From Acidobacteriota bacterium (GTDB lineage: Bacteria > Acidobacteriota > Terriglobia > Terriglobales > Acidobacteriaceae), in the NCBI GenBank assembly GCA_003225555.1, contig QIAM01000065.1, positions 1 to 64,000 on the forward strand: a DNA stretch of 64,000 bases, given 5' to 3'. Of the stretch, positions 16,811-28,200 are shown in pieces. Each line of letters begins with the position of its first letter. The first letter of the stretch is position 1. A model generated the notes under the pieces. That model was not told where the DNA came from, made no database searches, and saw only the letters and a list, made by a program, of their open reading frames with translations. A program made the translations under genes and the position numbers.

Positions 16811-18073
16811 GTGGATCAGTTAAGCTACGGGGCCTTCAGCGCGGATTTGCACCAGCGGCAAGCCGGAACGCGGTCGCCGATGCAAGTTTCCATCGAAGTT
16901 ACGCGGCGCTGTCCGTTGGCGTGCTTGCACTGTTATAACAACTTGCCCATGGGCGACATGGACGCCAGGCGGCGTGAGATGAGCAAGGAAGAACATTTCC
17001 AACTGCTCGACGAACTGGCGGAGATGGGAACTTTCTGGCTGCTCTACACGGGCGGGGAAGTCTTCGCGCGCAAAGATTTTTTGGAGATCTACACCTACGC
17101 CAAGAAAAAAGGATTTCTGATCACGCTGTTCACCAACGGCACGATCATCACGGAAGAGATTGCGGACTACTTGGCGGAGTGGCCTCCGTTTGCCATCGAG
17201 ATTACGTTGTACGGGCGGACCAGGGAGACGTACGAGGCGCTGACGGCGGTTCCGGGCTCTTATGATCGATGCCTGCGCGGAATTAGATTGCTACAAGAAC
17301 GAGGCCTGCCGCTCAAGCTGAAGACGGTGGCGACCAGTGTGAACAAGCACGAAGTCCTGGCGATGAAGCATTTTGCAGAGGAAGAATTAGGCGTTGAGTT
17401 CAAGACAGACGGGCAAATCAATCCGCGCATCGACTGCTCGCAGAGTCCGCTAGCGGTGCGGCTTGCGCCGGAGGAAGTCGTCGCCCTCGACCTGCATTCT
17501 CCCAAGGAAGTAAGCGAGTATCGCAGGCTGGCCAAGCGCGATGCGGAGAATCCCCCCAACTTAGCGGAGAACGAGAGCGTGTATTTTTGCGGCGGAGGAA
17601 TGAACTCGTTTGCGATTAATGCTTACGGGGAGATGGGAATTTGCGTGATCTCGCAGCAGGAAACCTTCAGCATTCGCGGGGTTGAAGTCAAGCAAGTCTG
17701 GGATGGTTATCTGCAAGAGTTGCGAACCCGAAAGCGCACACGCATAACAAAATGCATTGAGTGCCGTATCCAGTCACTCTGTGGGATGTGTCCGGCGAAT
17801 GGTGAACTGGAAAACGGGGACCGGGAGAGTCCCGTGTCGTTTCTTTGCAACGTCGCGCACCTGCGGGCGGCCGTAATTGGAGCCGAGATTCCGGCTCATG
17901 GGGACTGCGAATTCTGCGTTGGCGGAAGTGAGCATGAGGCATTGTTGGAGTCGGCTCGGCGGATTGCAAGTAAGGAAATCGATGTGGAGAGCTGGGCAGG
18001 ACCTCAACAAGTTCTGCCGATCCTCAACAATCCGAGTGTGGGTGTGGGGGCGTGCGGAAGTTGCGGCCACTGA
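16811..18073 (+). CDS. Radical SAM/SPASM peptide-modifying enzyme
   Basis: The GTG at 16811 follows TAGGAGG. The radical SAM cluster motif is C34-x3-C38-x2-C41 (RRCPLACLHC), with a Gly-Gly-Glu (YTGGEV) for SAM binding. A SPASM-type C-terminus carries multiple Cys: YFCGGG, CVISQ, KCIECRIQSLCGMCPANG and FLCN, which would hold auxiliary 4Fe-4S clusters. A Cys/Gly-rich tail (ACGSCGH) follows. Such enzymes install thioether or C-C links in ribosomal peptides. The target is very likely the 56-residue peptide encoded next. Confidence 0.88.
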   Translation: MDQLSYGAFSADLHQRQAGTRSPMQVSIEVTRRCPLACLHCYNNLPMGDMDARRREMSKEEHFQLLDELAEMGTFWLLYTGGEVFARKDFLEIYTYAKKKGFLITLFTNGTIITEEIADYLAEWPPFAIEITLYGRTRETYEALTAVPGSYDRCLRGIRLLQERGLPLKLKTVATSVNKHEVLAMKHFAEEELGVEFKTDGQINPRIDCSQSPLAVRLAPEEVVALDLHSPKEVSEYRRLAKRDAENPPNLAENESVYFCGGGMNSFAINAYGEMGICVISQQETFSIRGVEVKQVWDGYLQELRTRKRTRITKCIECRIQSLCGMCPANGELENGDRESPVSFLCNVAHLRAAVIGAEIPAHGDCEFCVGGSEHEALLESARRIASKEIDVESWAGPQQVLPILNNPSVGVGACGSCGH

Positions 18074-18098
18074 GGGGACGACAACAGCAGGAGGCTGA

Positions 18099-18269
18099 AT
18101 GAATCAGGAATTGAACCAGGCCGACGGCAAGAAGCCGTATGAGCCACCACAACTGACGACGATCAGCCTGCGCCCGGAGGAGGCGGTTCTCGGGCATTGC
18201 AAGACTTCTGGGTCGAGTTTTCCGGGCTTTCCTTGCACCGCATTTGTTTGCCAGAACGTTGGATCGTAA
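18099..18269 (+). CDS. Candidate RiPP precursor peptide (56 aa, three Cys)
   Basis: The ATG follows GCAGGAGGCTGA. The N-terminal half is charged and has Y14-E-P-P17-Q-L19. This YxxPxL motif is known from leaders bound by PqqD-type RREs. Then come SLRPEEAVLG and a core with C34, C46 and C51: HCKTSGSSFPG, FPCTAF, VCQNVGS. The gene lies between the radical SAM enzyme and the HprK-like kinase, with gaps of about 25 and 30 bases. The processing site and modification are unknown. It is too short to have been scored as a gene by common length cut-offs. Confidence 0.75.
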   Translation: MNQELNQADGKKPYEPPQLTTISLRPEEAVLGHCKTSGSSFPGFPCTAFVCQNVGS

Positions 18270-18299
18270 GGAATCCAGAGCCGAGGCATCTCAGGCAAG

Positions 18300-19229
18300 A
18301 TGAAAGGCGACCTTGAGGGTGTACTGCCGCTGGAGTTCGAAGAACTGGGCGCTGCACATTGCAGCCGGTTCCGAATAGGTGGGGTGTCGGTGGAGGTCGC
18401 AGGTGATCGCGACTCGGACGTTGCTCTAGTACCCTCGTTGCTTCCGTTTCGCGTCGAAGCCGGTGTTTCTGACATTAATATTCAAGTCAAATGGGCGGAC
18501 AGCCTTACTCCAAGGGCAGGGCGGCAGCTCTTCGACTCCGGAACCACTTGGCGCGTATACGAAGACGAAGCCGGATTTCAGTTCGATTTCAATTCCCCGG
18601 TTTTTGGTAAGCGGCCGTATAAGAGATTGCATGTGGATAAGCGCTTCCGCCAGGCAGCGCTTCACATGAGCGAGGAGTCTTTTGCTGGATTTCCCAATGT
18701 AGCGGAGCCTTTGGAGTATCCGCTGGATGAGCTCCTGATCATGCATCGGCTCACGCAGGAGCAGGCGGTTGAGTTGCACAGTTGCGGAATCGTGAGCTCT
18801 GATGGAACCGGTAACTTGTTCGTCGGGCATTCGGGGGCTGGCAAGAGCACGACGACGCGGTTGTGGACTTCACTCGAGGACGTGGAAATTCTAAGTGATG
18901 ACCGAATCATCGTTCGGAGGGAACATGGCGAGATCGTCATGTACGGGACACCATGGCACGGGGAGGCGGCGTTTGCGTCTCCTGCGAGTGCACCGCTTTC
19001 GAGAATTTTCATTCTGGAGCATGGACTCGGAAATACGCCGGTGAGACTCTCTCCCAGCCAGGCGGTTGCGGAACTGTTTGCGCGCAGCTTTGTGCCGTTT
19101 CACCGGCACGAGTACGTGAACTCGGCGCTGGAGTTTTTGCAGGATGTTGTGAACGTCGTGCCTTGTTACCGCTACACGTTCGAGCCGGACGAGAGAGCGG
19201 TCGAGAGAATTCTCAATTTCCATGACTAG
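18300..19229 (+). CDS. HprK-related kinase
   Basis: The 309-residue protein has an N-terminal domain and a C-terminal kinase with P-loop GHSGAGKSTTTRL, as in HPr kinase/phosphorylase and its non-PTS relatives. The SDDRIIVRREHG segment supplies acidic residues after it. HprK relatives in RiPP-type loci are known; the substrate is usually unproven. Its last 8 bases overlap the giant downstream gene (CATGACTAG), so the two are translationally coupled. The ribosome site for its ATG is weak. Confidence 0.75.
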   Translation: MKGDLEGVLPLEFEELGAAHCSRFRIGGVSVEVAGDRDSDVALVPSLLPFRVEAGVSDINIQVKWADSLTPRAGRQLFDSGTTWRVYEDEAGFQFDFNSPVFGKRPYKRLHVDKRFRQAALHMSEESFAGFPNVAEPLEYPLDELLIMHRLTQEQAVELHSCGIVSSDGTGNLFVGHSGAGKSTTTRLWTSLEDVEILSDDRIIVRREHGEIVMYGTPWHGEAAFASPASAPLSRIFILEHGLGNTPVRLSPSQAVAELFARSFVPFHRHEYVNSALEFLQDVVNVVPCYRYTFEPDERAVERILNFHD

Positions 19230-22200
19230 TCGCGGTTCTCATTCAGAGATGTTCGAGGCCCTTAGCCGCGAACTGCTGAAGGCTGGAGTGTGCGTCCGTT
19301 TCGAGGCGCGCGGCGGAAGCATGTCACCGAGTATTCGCGACGGCGAGATTGTCCATGTTACTCCCGTAATCGTGAGCAAATTACGAAAGGGCGATATCGT
19401 TTTAACCAAAAGCGACAGCGGCTTCCGCGTCCACAGACTTGTAATTGTCGAGTGTGAAAAGAATGTATTCGTCACACGCGGAGATTGCGGACTGCAGGAT
19501 GACCCGGCGGTACGGGGCGAGGAGATTCTGGGAGTTGCGGAAGCCAAAGAGGTGCAGGTGGGACGGAGAATGGTGCGGGCGAAGCTGAGAGGAATCGGCG
19601 GGCGGGCGCTGCAGTGTGCGGCGAGAGCCGAGGTCCTCCTAAGCAAACTCGGCAAAGTGGCGCGAATTACGTGGAGCCAGCGCAGGGTTTTATCGAAGGC
19701 AGCGCGCGAAGCGCCGCCAAGTCTGGTGTGTGCTCTGGGACTCCTTCTCTTATTATTGATTGGCTCGACCCAGGCTGCGGCCCAGGTTTTGGTGGATGCT
19801 TCAACATCAGGGACCGCCCTGATCACCGGCACCGGTACTGGAACTGTTAACTTCAACCACACAACGACCGCCACCGCGAACCGCCTTCTGCTTGTCGGTG
19901 TGTCCATCAACCTTACGAATTCAAACGGCGCGGCAGTGACCGGCGTGACGTATAACGGCACGGCTCTGAATTTCGTGGGAGCACACAACGACGCCGGAAA
20001 TACGCGCAGGGTGGAGGTGTGGTCGCGTCTCAATCCGGTTGCCGGTGCGAATCTTCCTATCGTTGTCACGGTAAATGTCCCGACAGCCGGAGCGACGGTT
20101 GGTGTCGTAGCGGGAGGGACGACGTTTACCGGCGTAGATCAGACAGTGCCGCTAGGCAATTTCGTTTCTGCGGATGGTGCGGCTGCGTTCAATTCGCAAC
20201 TGGATGTTCCCGGCGTAGTCAATGGGATGGTGTTCGATACGCTGGCCATCGCAGGAAACCGGACGATCACGGTGCCTGCTCCGCAGGTTCAGCAATGGAA
20301 TGCAGTCAGCGGTGGCAGCGGGACTCGGGATCCGCGAGCCAGTGGCAGTACGAGGGCCGGTGCACCGAGCGTGCCGATTTCAGAGACGTTTAATGGTGCA
20401 TCCAACTGGTCGTTGGGAGCAGTTTCCATCAATCCGACGACCGCAGACATTGCGGTCACCACCAGCGTTGTGAGTGCGGTCTTTCTAGGTCAGAACACGA
20501 CGTACAACATTACGGTCACCAACAACGGCCCTTCTCCGGCGAATTCAGTCACGCTTACCGACACACTGGCGGCTGGGTTGACGCTGGTGTCAGTAACGCC
20601 GAGCGCGGGAACAACCTGCGTCGGGGCCGGACCAATTAATTGCACGCTCCCGACTCCCCTGAACAGTGGAGCAACTGCAACGGTCTCTGTAGTGGTAACG
20701 GCGATTGTTGCCGGACAGTATCCCAACACCGCCACCATTGCGGACTCCGGTACGCCTCCCGATCCCAACCTTGGCAACAACTCGTTCACCGCCGTAGCTA
20801 CGGTGCAGTCTGCAGCATGTGCCTCACCGACTTCCGGAGGCAATGGAGTGGGGCTGACGGGAGTAATCAATACCTACTATCCGGGCACGGCCAACGTAGC
20901 GGCCGGTGCCACGTCGATCCCGGTGGGCGCCCCGACGGGTGCGGGGACGCCCATAGCTAGTGGTGATCTCCTGCTGGTCATCCAGATGCAGGATGCCACC
21001 ATTAACACTAGCAACAATGTGAGCTACGGAAACGGCAGCACGGGTGCGGGATTCACTGCCCTCAATCAAGCTGGCAACTTCGAGTTTGTCACGGCCACAG
21101 GAGCAGTCGCCGCAGGTGCGGTCCCCGTTTCTGGCGCGGGCGCCGGCGGTGGTCTCGTCTTTAACTACAACAATTCGGCCTCGGGAGCCACCAAGGGGCA
21201 AAGCACTTATCAGGTCATCCGTGTGCCTCAATACGCGACGGCGAGCCTGGGTGCGGCGTTGACGGCGTCTGCCTGGAATGGCTCAACGGGCGGTGTACTC
21301 GTTGTGGATGTTGCCGGTGCTCTCACTCTAGGGGGACAAACTGTCAGAGTGGACGGGTTCGGATTTCGTGGCGGTGCGGGCATGCAGTTGAACGGCAATG
21401 CGGGAGGAAGCAATGCTGACTTCCGGCAGGTCGCACCAGCAGCCTATGCGGGCGCGGTGGTTGCCGGCTTTGACGCGCCGAAGGGGGAGGGAATCGCTGG
21501 CACTCCGCTTTGGCTGGAGTCAGGTGGGACATTTGCCAACACAGGCACGCACTATCCTAGCGGCGTGGCTGGTACCGACGGCACCATGGCGCGCGGAGCG
21601 CCGGGCAGTGGCGGCGGTGGTGGCACGGATGGTAATCCCACTGCCAACGACCAAAATGCCGGCGGAGGTGGCGGCGGCAACGGCGGCTCAGGAGGCTTTG
21701 GCGGCGATTCGTGGAATACGAATCTTAGTACGGGAGGCGAAGGTGGTGGGCCTTTTCCGGCGACAGTGAACCGTGTTGCCATGGGCGGCGGAGGCGGCGG
21801 CGGTTCGCGAAATAATTCACCAGGAGACAATCAGGCCAGCGCCGGCGCAGCGGGCGGCGGCGTCATTATTATTCGTGCCGGCAGTCTGGCGGGAACGGCA
21901 ACCGTCACCGCCAACGGAGCCGCGGCCTATAACGGGACGCTTAACGACGCGGGTGGTGGCGGCGGAGCCGGCGGCAGCATCGTCATCCTTTCGGCCGGTG
22001 GCGGAGAAGGCGGTCTTACCGTGCAAGCCCAGGGCGGCCGAGGCGGCGATGCTTGGGATATCCAGGCATTTACTCTCGCCAATCGTCACGGCCCGGGCGG
22101 TGGCGGCGGTGGCGGTGCTGTGATTCTTTCAGGGGCTGCTGCAAGCATCAGCGTCGGCGGAGGAGCCAGTGGGACGACATTGAACCCGGGAGCCCCATAC

Positions 22201-25200
22201 GGGGCCACTGCCGGGAACGCAGGAACGACCATCACCAATGCATCGATCACCCAGACTTCGGGAACCCAATCCGGTGCTGGTTGTGTTCCCGACATGACGC
22301 TAGGCAAGAGCCATGTGGGCAATTTCGTTCGGGGATCGGCGGCGAGCTACACAATTCCGGTTCAGAATGTGAGTCCATTTGGGCCAAGCAGCGGAATCGT
22401 TACGATTAACGACACTCTGCCCACGGGGGTTACTCCGACGAGCGCGAGTGGGACGGGGTGGGCCTGCGGAGTGGCGTCGCAGACCGTGAGTTGTACACGT
22501 TCCGACAGTCTGGCGGCCGGAGGAAGCTTTTATCCGTCGATCACGATCAATGTCAATGTGACGCAGACGGCCCCAGCGACGGTGACGAACACTGCGGTGG
22601 TGGGCGGTGGAGGCGAGATCAATTTAGCGAACGATACCGCGACGGACGTGGCGAATGTGGTGTCGAGCGCGGACATGAGCGTGACCGACGCGGGAGCGCC
22701 GAATCCGGTTGCCGCGGGCAGCAACATCACTTATACGCAAGTTGTAACCAACAGCGGTCCGAGCGCGGCGGACAATGCGACGCTGGTGGCTACGGTCCCG
22801 GCGAACACGACGTTTGTTTCGATTGCATCGCCGGCGGGATGGACGTGCGTCACGCCCGGTGTGGGCGGGACCGGGAACGTGGTGTGCAGCATCTCGAACA
22901 TGCTGGGGTCGACGGCCGGCACGTTCACGCTGGTGGTCAAAGTAAACAACGGCACCGCGAACGGAACGGTCATAACAGAAACCGCTTCGGTGAGTTCCTC
23001 GGCGAGCGATCCTAATTCCACGAACAACACGGCGACGGTAAACACAATCGTCGGGGCGACGGCGGGGGCGGACTTGTCGGTGTCGAATGCGGCATCACCG
23101 AATCCGGTGATCGCGGGCAACAATATTACTTATACGCAGGTGGTCACGAATACTGGATCGGCTGCGGCTACGTCAGCTACGTTCACCGAGGCGACACCTG
23201 CGAACACAACGTTTGTCTCCATCACACCGCCGGCTGGTTGGACTTGCGCCGGCTTCCCGCCTACTTGTACGAACCCGAGCGTGGCGGCCGGAGCGAGTGG
23301 AGCGTTTACTGTGGTTTACAAGGTGAACGCGGGCACGGCGAGCGGCACGGTGATTATCGATACTGTGACCGTCAACGCGACCAACGACTCTTTTGCCGGA
23401 GACAATACTGCCACTGCGACCGATGTCGTCGCCACAGCCATACAAGCCGACCTGGCGCTAAGCACGGTGGCTACTCCGAGTGCAGTATTCGCGGGCAACA
23501 ACATCACATACACGCAAACGGTTACGAACAACGGTCCTGCGGCGGCTTCGAACGTCAGCTTCACGGAGGTGATCCCGGCCAATACTACGTTTGTTTCCGT
23601 GGGAGCGCCGGCGGGCTGGTCCTGCACTGTGACCGCCTCGGTGACTTGTACCAATCCAAGCATGAACGCCAGTTCGACGGCGGACATCATTGTCGTTGTG
23701 AACGTCGGACCGGCGGTGGCAGTGGCGTCGATCACGGCGAACTCTTCGGTCACCGCCTCGACGAGTGATCCTGCGTTGTCGAACAACAGCACAACGGTGG
23801 TTACAAGCGTCAGCGTTGCGTGCGATCTGACCGTAACGAACAGCGGTGCTCCGAATCCGGTTGCAGCGGGAAACAACATTACTTATACGCAGACGGTGAC
23901 GAATGGGGGTCCGAGCAATTGCAGCACAGCGACGTTCAGTGAGCCCACGCCAGCGAATACGACGTTTGTGTCGGTCTCGGTGGTAACGAGCGGAGGCGGG
24001 ACGTGGACTTGTCCGAACTCTGCGCCGGTGAGTTGCACCAATCCGAGTGTACCCCCGGGATCGACAGGAACAATCACAGCTATCTATACGGTGAATGCGG
24101 GGACCGCTGCAGGGACGATCATCGCCGACACAGCGTCAGCGACAACGACCTCGCGCGACACGAACCTGAACGACAATTCCGCGACGGTAAATATAGCGGT
24201 GGCGGGCGCTGCCCAGGCTGATTTGCGGGTCACGAACTCGGGCAGTCCGAATCCTGTCACGGCCGGCAACAACATTACCTACACGCAGACGGTGACGAAC
24301 GGCGGACCGGCTACGGCCAATACGATTACTTTCAGTGATCCGGTTCCAGCCAATACGACGGTCGTTTCATTGACGGGTCCGGCGGGATGGACATGCAGCA
24401 TCGTTAGCGTGCCACCTGCTTGTACGATTGCCAGTCTGGCAGCGAATACCACGGCGAATTTCACTTTCGTGGTGAAAGTGAATAACAATGTGGCCTCTGG
24501 CACGACCATCACGCAGACGGACTCAGTTTCGGCGACGACCGGCGACCCGACCTTGGGGAACAACAGCGCATCGGCGAGTGTCGTAGTCGGGAATTCGGCA
24601 GATCTTTCTATTACAAACTCGGCCAGTCCGGTTCCGGTGCAGGCGAATAACAATATTACGTACACGCAGGTTGTAAGCAACCCAGGGCCGAGCGCAGCGA
24701 GCAGTGTCACAGTGACGGAGACCCTGCCCGCAAATACGACGGCTCAGTCCTTGACCGGACCAGCCGGATGGACTTGCGTTCTGGGAACACTGACCTGCAC
24801 GAACCCGAGCCTGGCCATTGGCAGTGCGACGATCACTTTCGTCGTTAAAGTGAATGCTGGAACGGCTGCCGGAACTGCCATCAACGACACGGTAACGGTG
24901 AACTCCTCGACCACCGATCCGAACGCGGGGAATAACATTGCGACCGCCGCGGACGTTGTGGCTACGGCGACGCAGGCGGATCTGATCACGACGAACTTGG
25001 CTGCTCCGACATCGGTGGCAGCGGGAAGCAATGTCACTTATACGCAGAGCGTGACCAACAACGGTCCATCTGCAACGACCGCACCGACGACACTGACGCA
25101 AAGCACTCCGCCGAATACGAACTTCCAATCGATTACATTCCCGGCGGGATGGTCGTGCGTTACGCCTGCCGTCGGGGGCACTGGGACCATCACATGTACG

Positions 25201-28200
25201 GACGCGGGCAGCCTGGGAGTGAATGCCACGGCGAACTTCACCTTGGTGCTACAAGTGAATGCGGGGACGCCTTCCGGTACAAATATCTCCGAAACGGCGA
25301 CCGCGAGCGCCGGCAACATTGTTCCGGGCCTTACGACTAACAGCGCTACGGCAACGGTCGTGGTCGCTAATGCCAACAGCGCGGATATTGCGATCACAAA
25401 GACGGCAACGCCGAATCCGGTGCTGCAGGGCGATACTTTGACCTACACGCTGACGGTGGTCAACAACGGGCCGGCGTCGGCAACTAATGTCACCGTCACG
25501 GATACGCTACCTTCTTCGGTAACTTTCCTTTCCGTCACCACAAACACTGGGACGTGCTCCGAAGCGGGTGGAACCGTAACTTGTCTGCTGGGGACGATGG
25601 CTAATGCGGCGACGGCCACGGTGACGATTCTGACGATTGCGGGGACGCCGGGCATCGTGTCCAATACGGCGACTGTGACCGCGGATCAGACTGATCCGAT
25701 CCCAGCCAATAATTCATCGACGCAGATGGAGACCATCACCGCTGCGACCATGGTTCGATTGCGCTCCTTCACGGCACAAGCCGGGCAAGACAAGAATGGC
25801 GCAAATCGCGTGGTGCTAACGTGGAAGACGGGCGGTGAGGCGCATAACTTAGGCTTCAACGTGTACCGCGAGATGAATGGGAACCGGGTGCGGCTGAATC
25901 CGTCGCTAATTGCGGGCTCCGCGTTGCTGATGCGCGGGTCGCTGCCCCAGCACGCGGCTAAGACGTATGCATGGATCGATCCGTCGGCGGGTGTGGCCGA
26001 GGGTGAGTATTGGCTCGAAGATGTGGACGTGAATGGGAGTCGGACAATGCACGGGCCCGCTTCAGTACACGCCGCCACCGCGGGAACGATTGCCGAAGCC
26101 GCGGCTTCAGCAGCGACGTTTGCCCAGTTGAGCCAGGCCCAGCCTGCGGCATTGTCAGGCGAGAGTCGCGCGGTCGAGGCGGTGGCGCCAGAGTTGATTC
26201 GGACGAGTGATCAGATCCAGCGCCAATTTGAGCTTGCGGCTCATCCAGCGGTCAAAATTCTGGTCCGCCACGAGGGCTGGTATCGAGTGACGCAGCCGGA
26301 GTTGGTCAAGGCGGGCTTGGATCCAAGTGTGGATCCGGCTGCGCTGCGATTGTTTGCGGAGACCTTGGAGCAGCCCATCCAGATCACGGGCGCGACCGCC
26401 GGACGCGGTGGATTCGGGCCGCAAGCTGCGATCAATTTCTACGGGACTGGGATCGATACTCTCTATTCGGGGACGCGAGTTTACTGGCTGGTGGCGCGGG
26501 AAGGGAATGGCAAGCGAATTCATCGCCTGCCGCCATCTTCCGGATCGAACCTGCCGCCGGCTAGCTTCCCCTACGCTGTAGAGTTGCGGCAACGCTCGAC
26601 TTACTTTGCGGCGCTGATTACGCCGAATGGGGACAACTTCTTCGGCGCCTTCATCTCGTCTGTGCCGGTGGATCAGGTGTTGCACGCGGCTCATCTGGAT
26701 AAGGCTTCAACGGAGCCGGTCCATCTTGAGGTGTCGCTGCAAGGAATCATTACCGGCATTCCGCACGACGTGTCGGTAGTGCTGAACGGAACTTCGGTCG
26801 GAGACGTTACATTTACCGGACAGGCCAAGGGAACGTTGCGCGTGAGTGTGCCTCCGGGATTGCTGCTCGAAGGCGCCAACACGGTCACGCTCACGGGACA
26901 GAATGGGTTGTATGACCCCAGCTTGGTGGATTACATCCGCATCGTGTATCCGCATTTGTATGTGGCCGATTCGGACCAATTGAAGTTCAGGGCACGCGCG
27001 GGCGAGCAAATCCACCTGAGCGGATTCGCGACCTTGCCTTCTTCGGTGCTGGATATTGCCGATCCGGAGCGGCCGGTACAACTTACTCCTCACGTCGTAT
27101 CGAAGAATGGCGAGTACGCGATTGAAGTCCAAGTGCCGTGGACCACGACGAGTGATCCAGATTCGCGGATGCACACGCTGCTGGCGGTAGGCGAGGCGAG
27201 AATGGCGACGGCCGCGGGCGTGAGGGCGAATCATCCATCGCAATGGCACAGTGTGCAGGCGGGGGCGGAAATCGCGATGGTGGCACATGAGGGATTCGTT
27301 TCAGCACTGGCGCCGTTACTGCGATCCCATGCGGAGCAGGGAAAATCGTCTGCGGTGGTGCTGGTCGGCGACTTGTATGACGAGTTCAACTTCGGGGAAC
27401 GGAGCCCGAATGCGCTTCGCCAGTTCCTGTTGTATGCGAACAAGAACTGGAAAACGGCGCCGAAGTATTTGCTGCTGCACGGGCGCGCCTCGCTCGATCC
27501 TCGCAACTTTCTGGGCTTCGGGCACCTGGATTTCGTGCCGACAAAGATTGTCCCAACCAGCAGCCTGATGACGGCGTCGGACGATTGGTTCTCAGATTTC
27601 AACGACAGGGGCTTGCCGACGATTGCAACGGGACGCCTGCCGGTGAGCACGGTGGATGAGGCCGATACGGTCGTAGGAAAGATTGCAGCTTACGAAGGGA
27701 AGTCGACGAATGGCCCGTGGACGGACCGGGCGATGATGGTGGCGGATCAGGACGATATTGAGAACTTCACGCAAGATGCACAGAAGGTGCAGTCGCAATT
27801 GTCAGGGTCAATACACGTAACTGACGTATTCACGGGCACTGTAGGAGCTCCCACAGCGCGGCAGCAGATTCTGGATGGCATCAACTCGGGACAGGTGCTG
27901 GTGAACTATCTGGGGCACGGGTCAGAAGAGGAGTGGTCAGGTACGAATCTGTTCAATACGAACTCCGTGCCGTCGTTGACCAATGGCACAGCGCTGCCGG
28001 TGTTCCTCATCATGGATTGCCTGAATGGATTCTTCCAGGATGTTTACGCGCAGCCGCTTGGGGTCACGCTGATGTTGGCTCCGAATGGAGGCGCGGTGGC
28101 GGTGCTGGCATCTTCTGGGCTAAACCTGCCCACGCCGCAGACTCAGCTGGACTTGCGTGTGGTGCAGAATGCTTTCAGCACGCCACGGCCCGCGCTTGGC

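Noticed and set aside
22660-25750. Repeat array considered as CRISPR
   Set aside because: The units are 330-390 bases, coding and diverged; they are DUF11 protein repeats, without short direct repeats and spacers.
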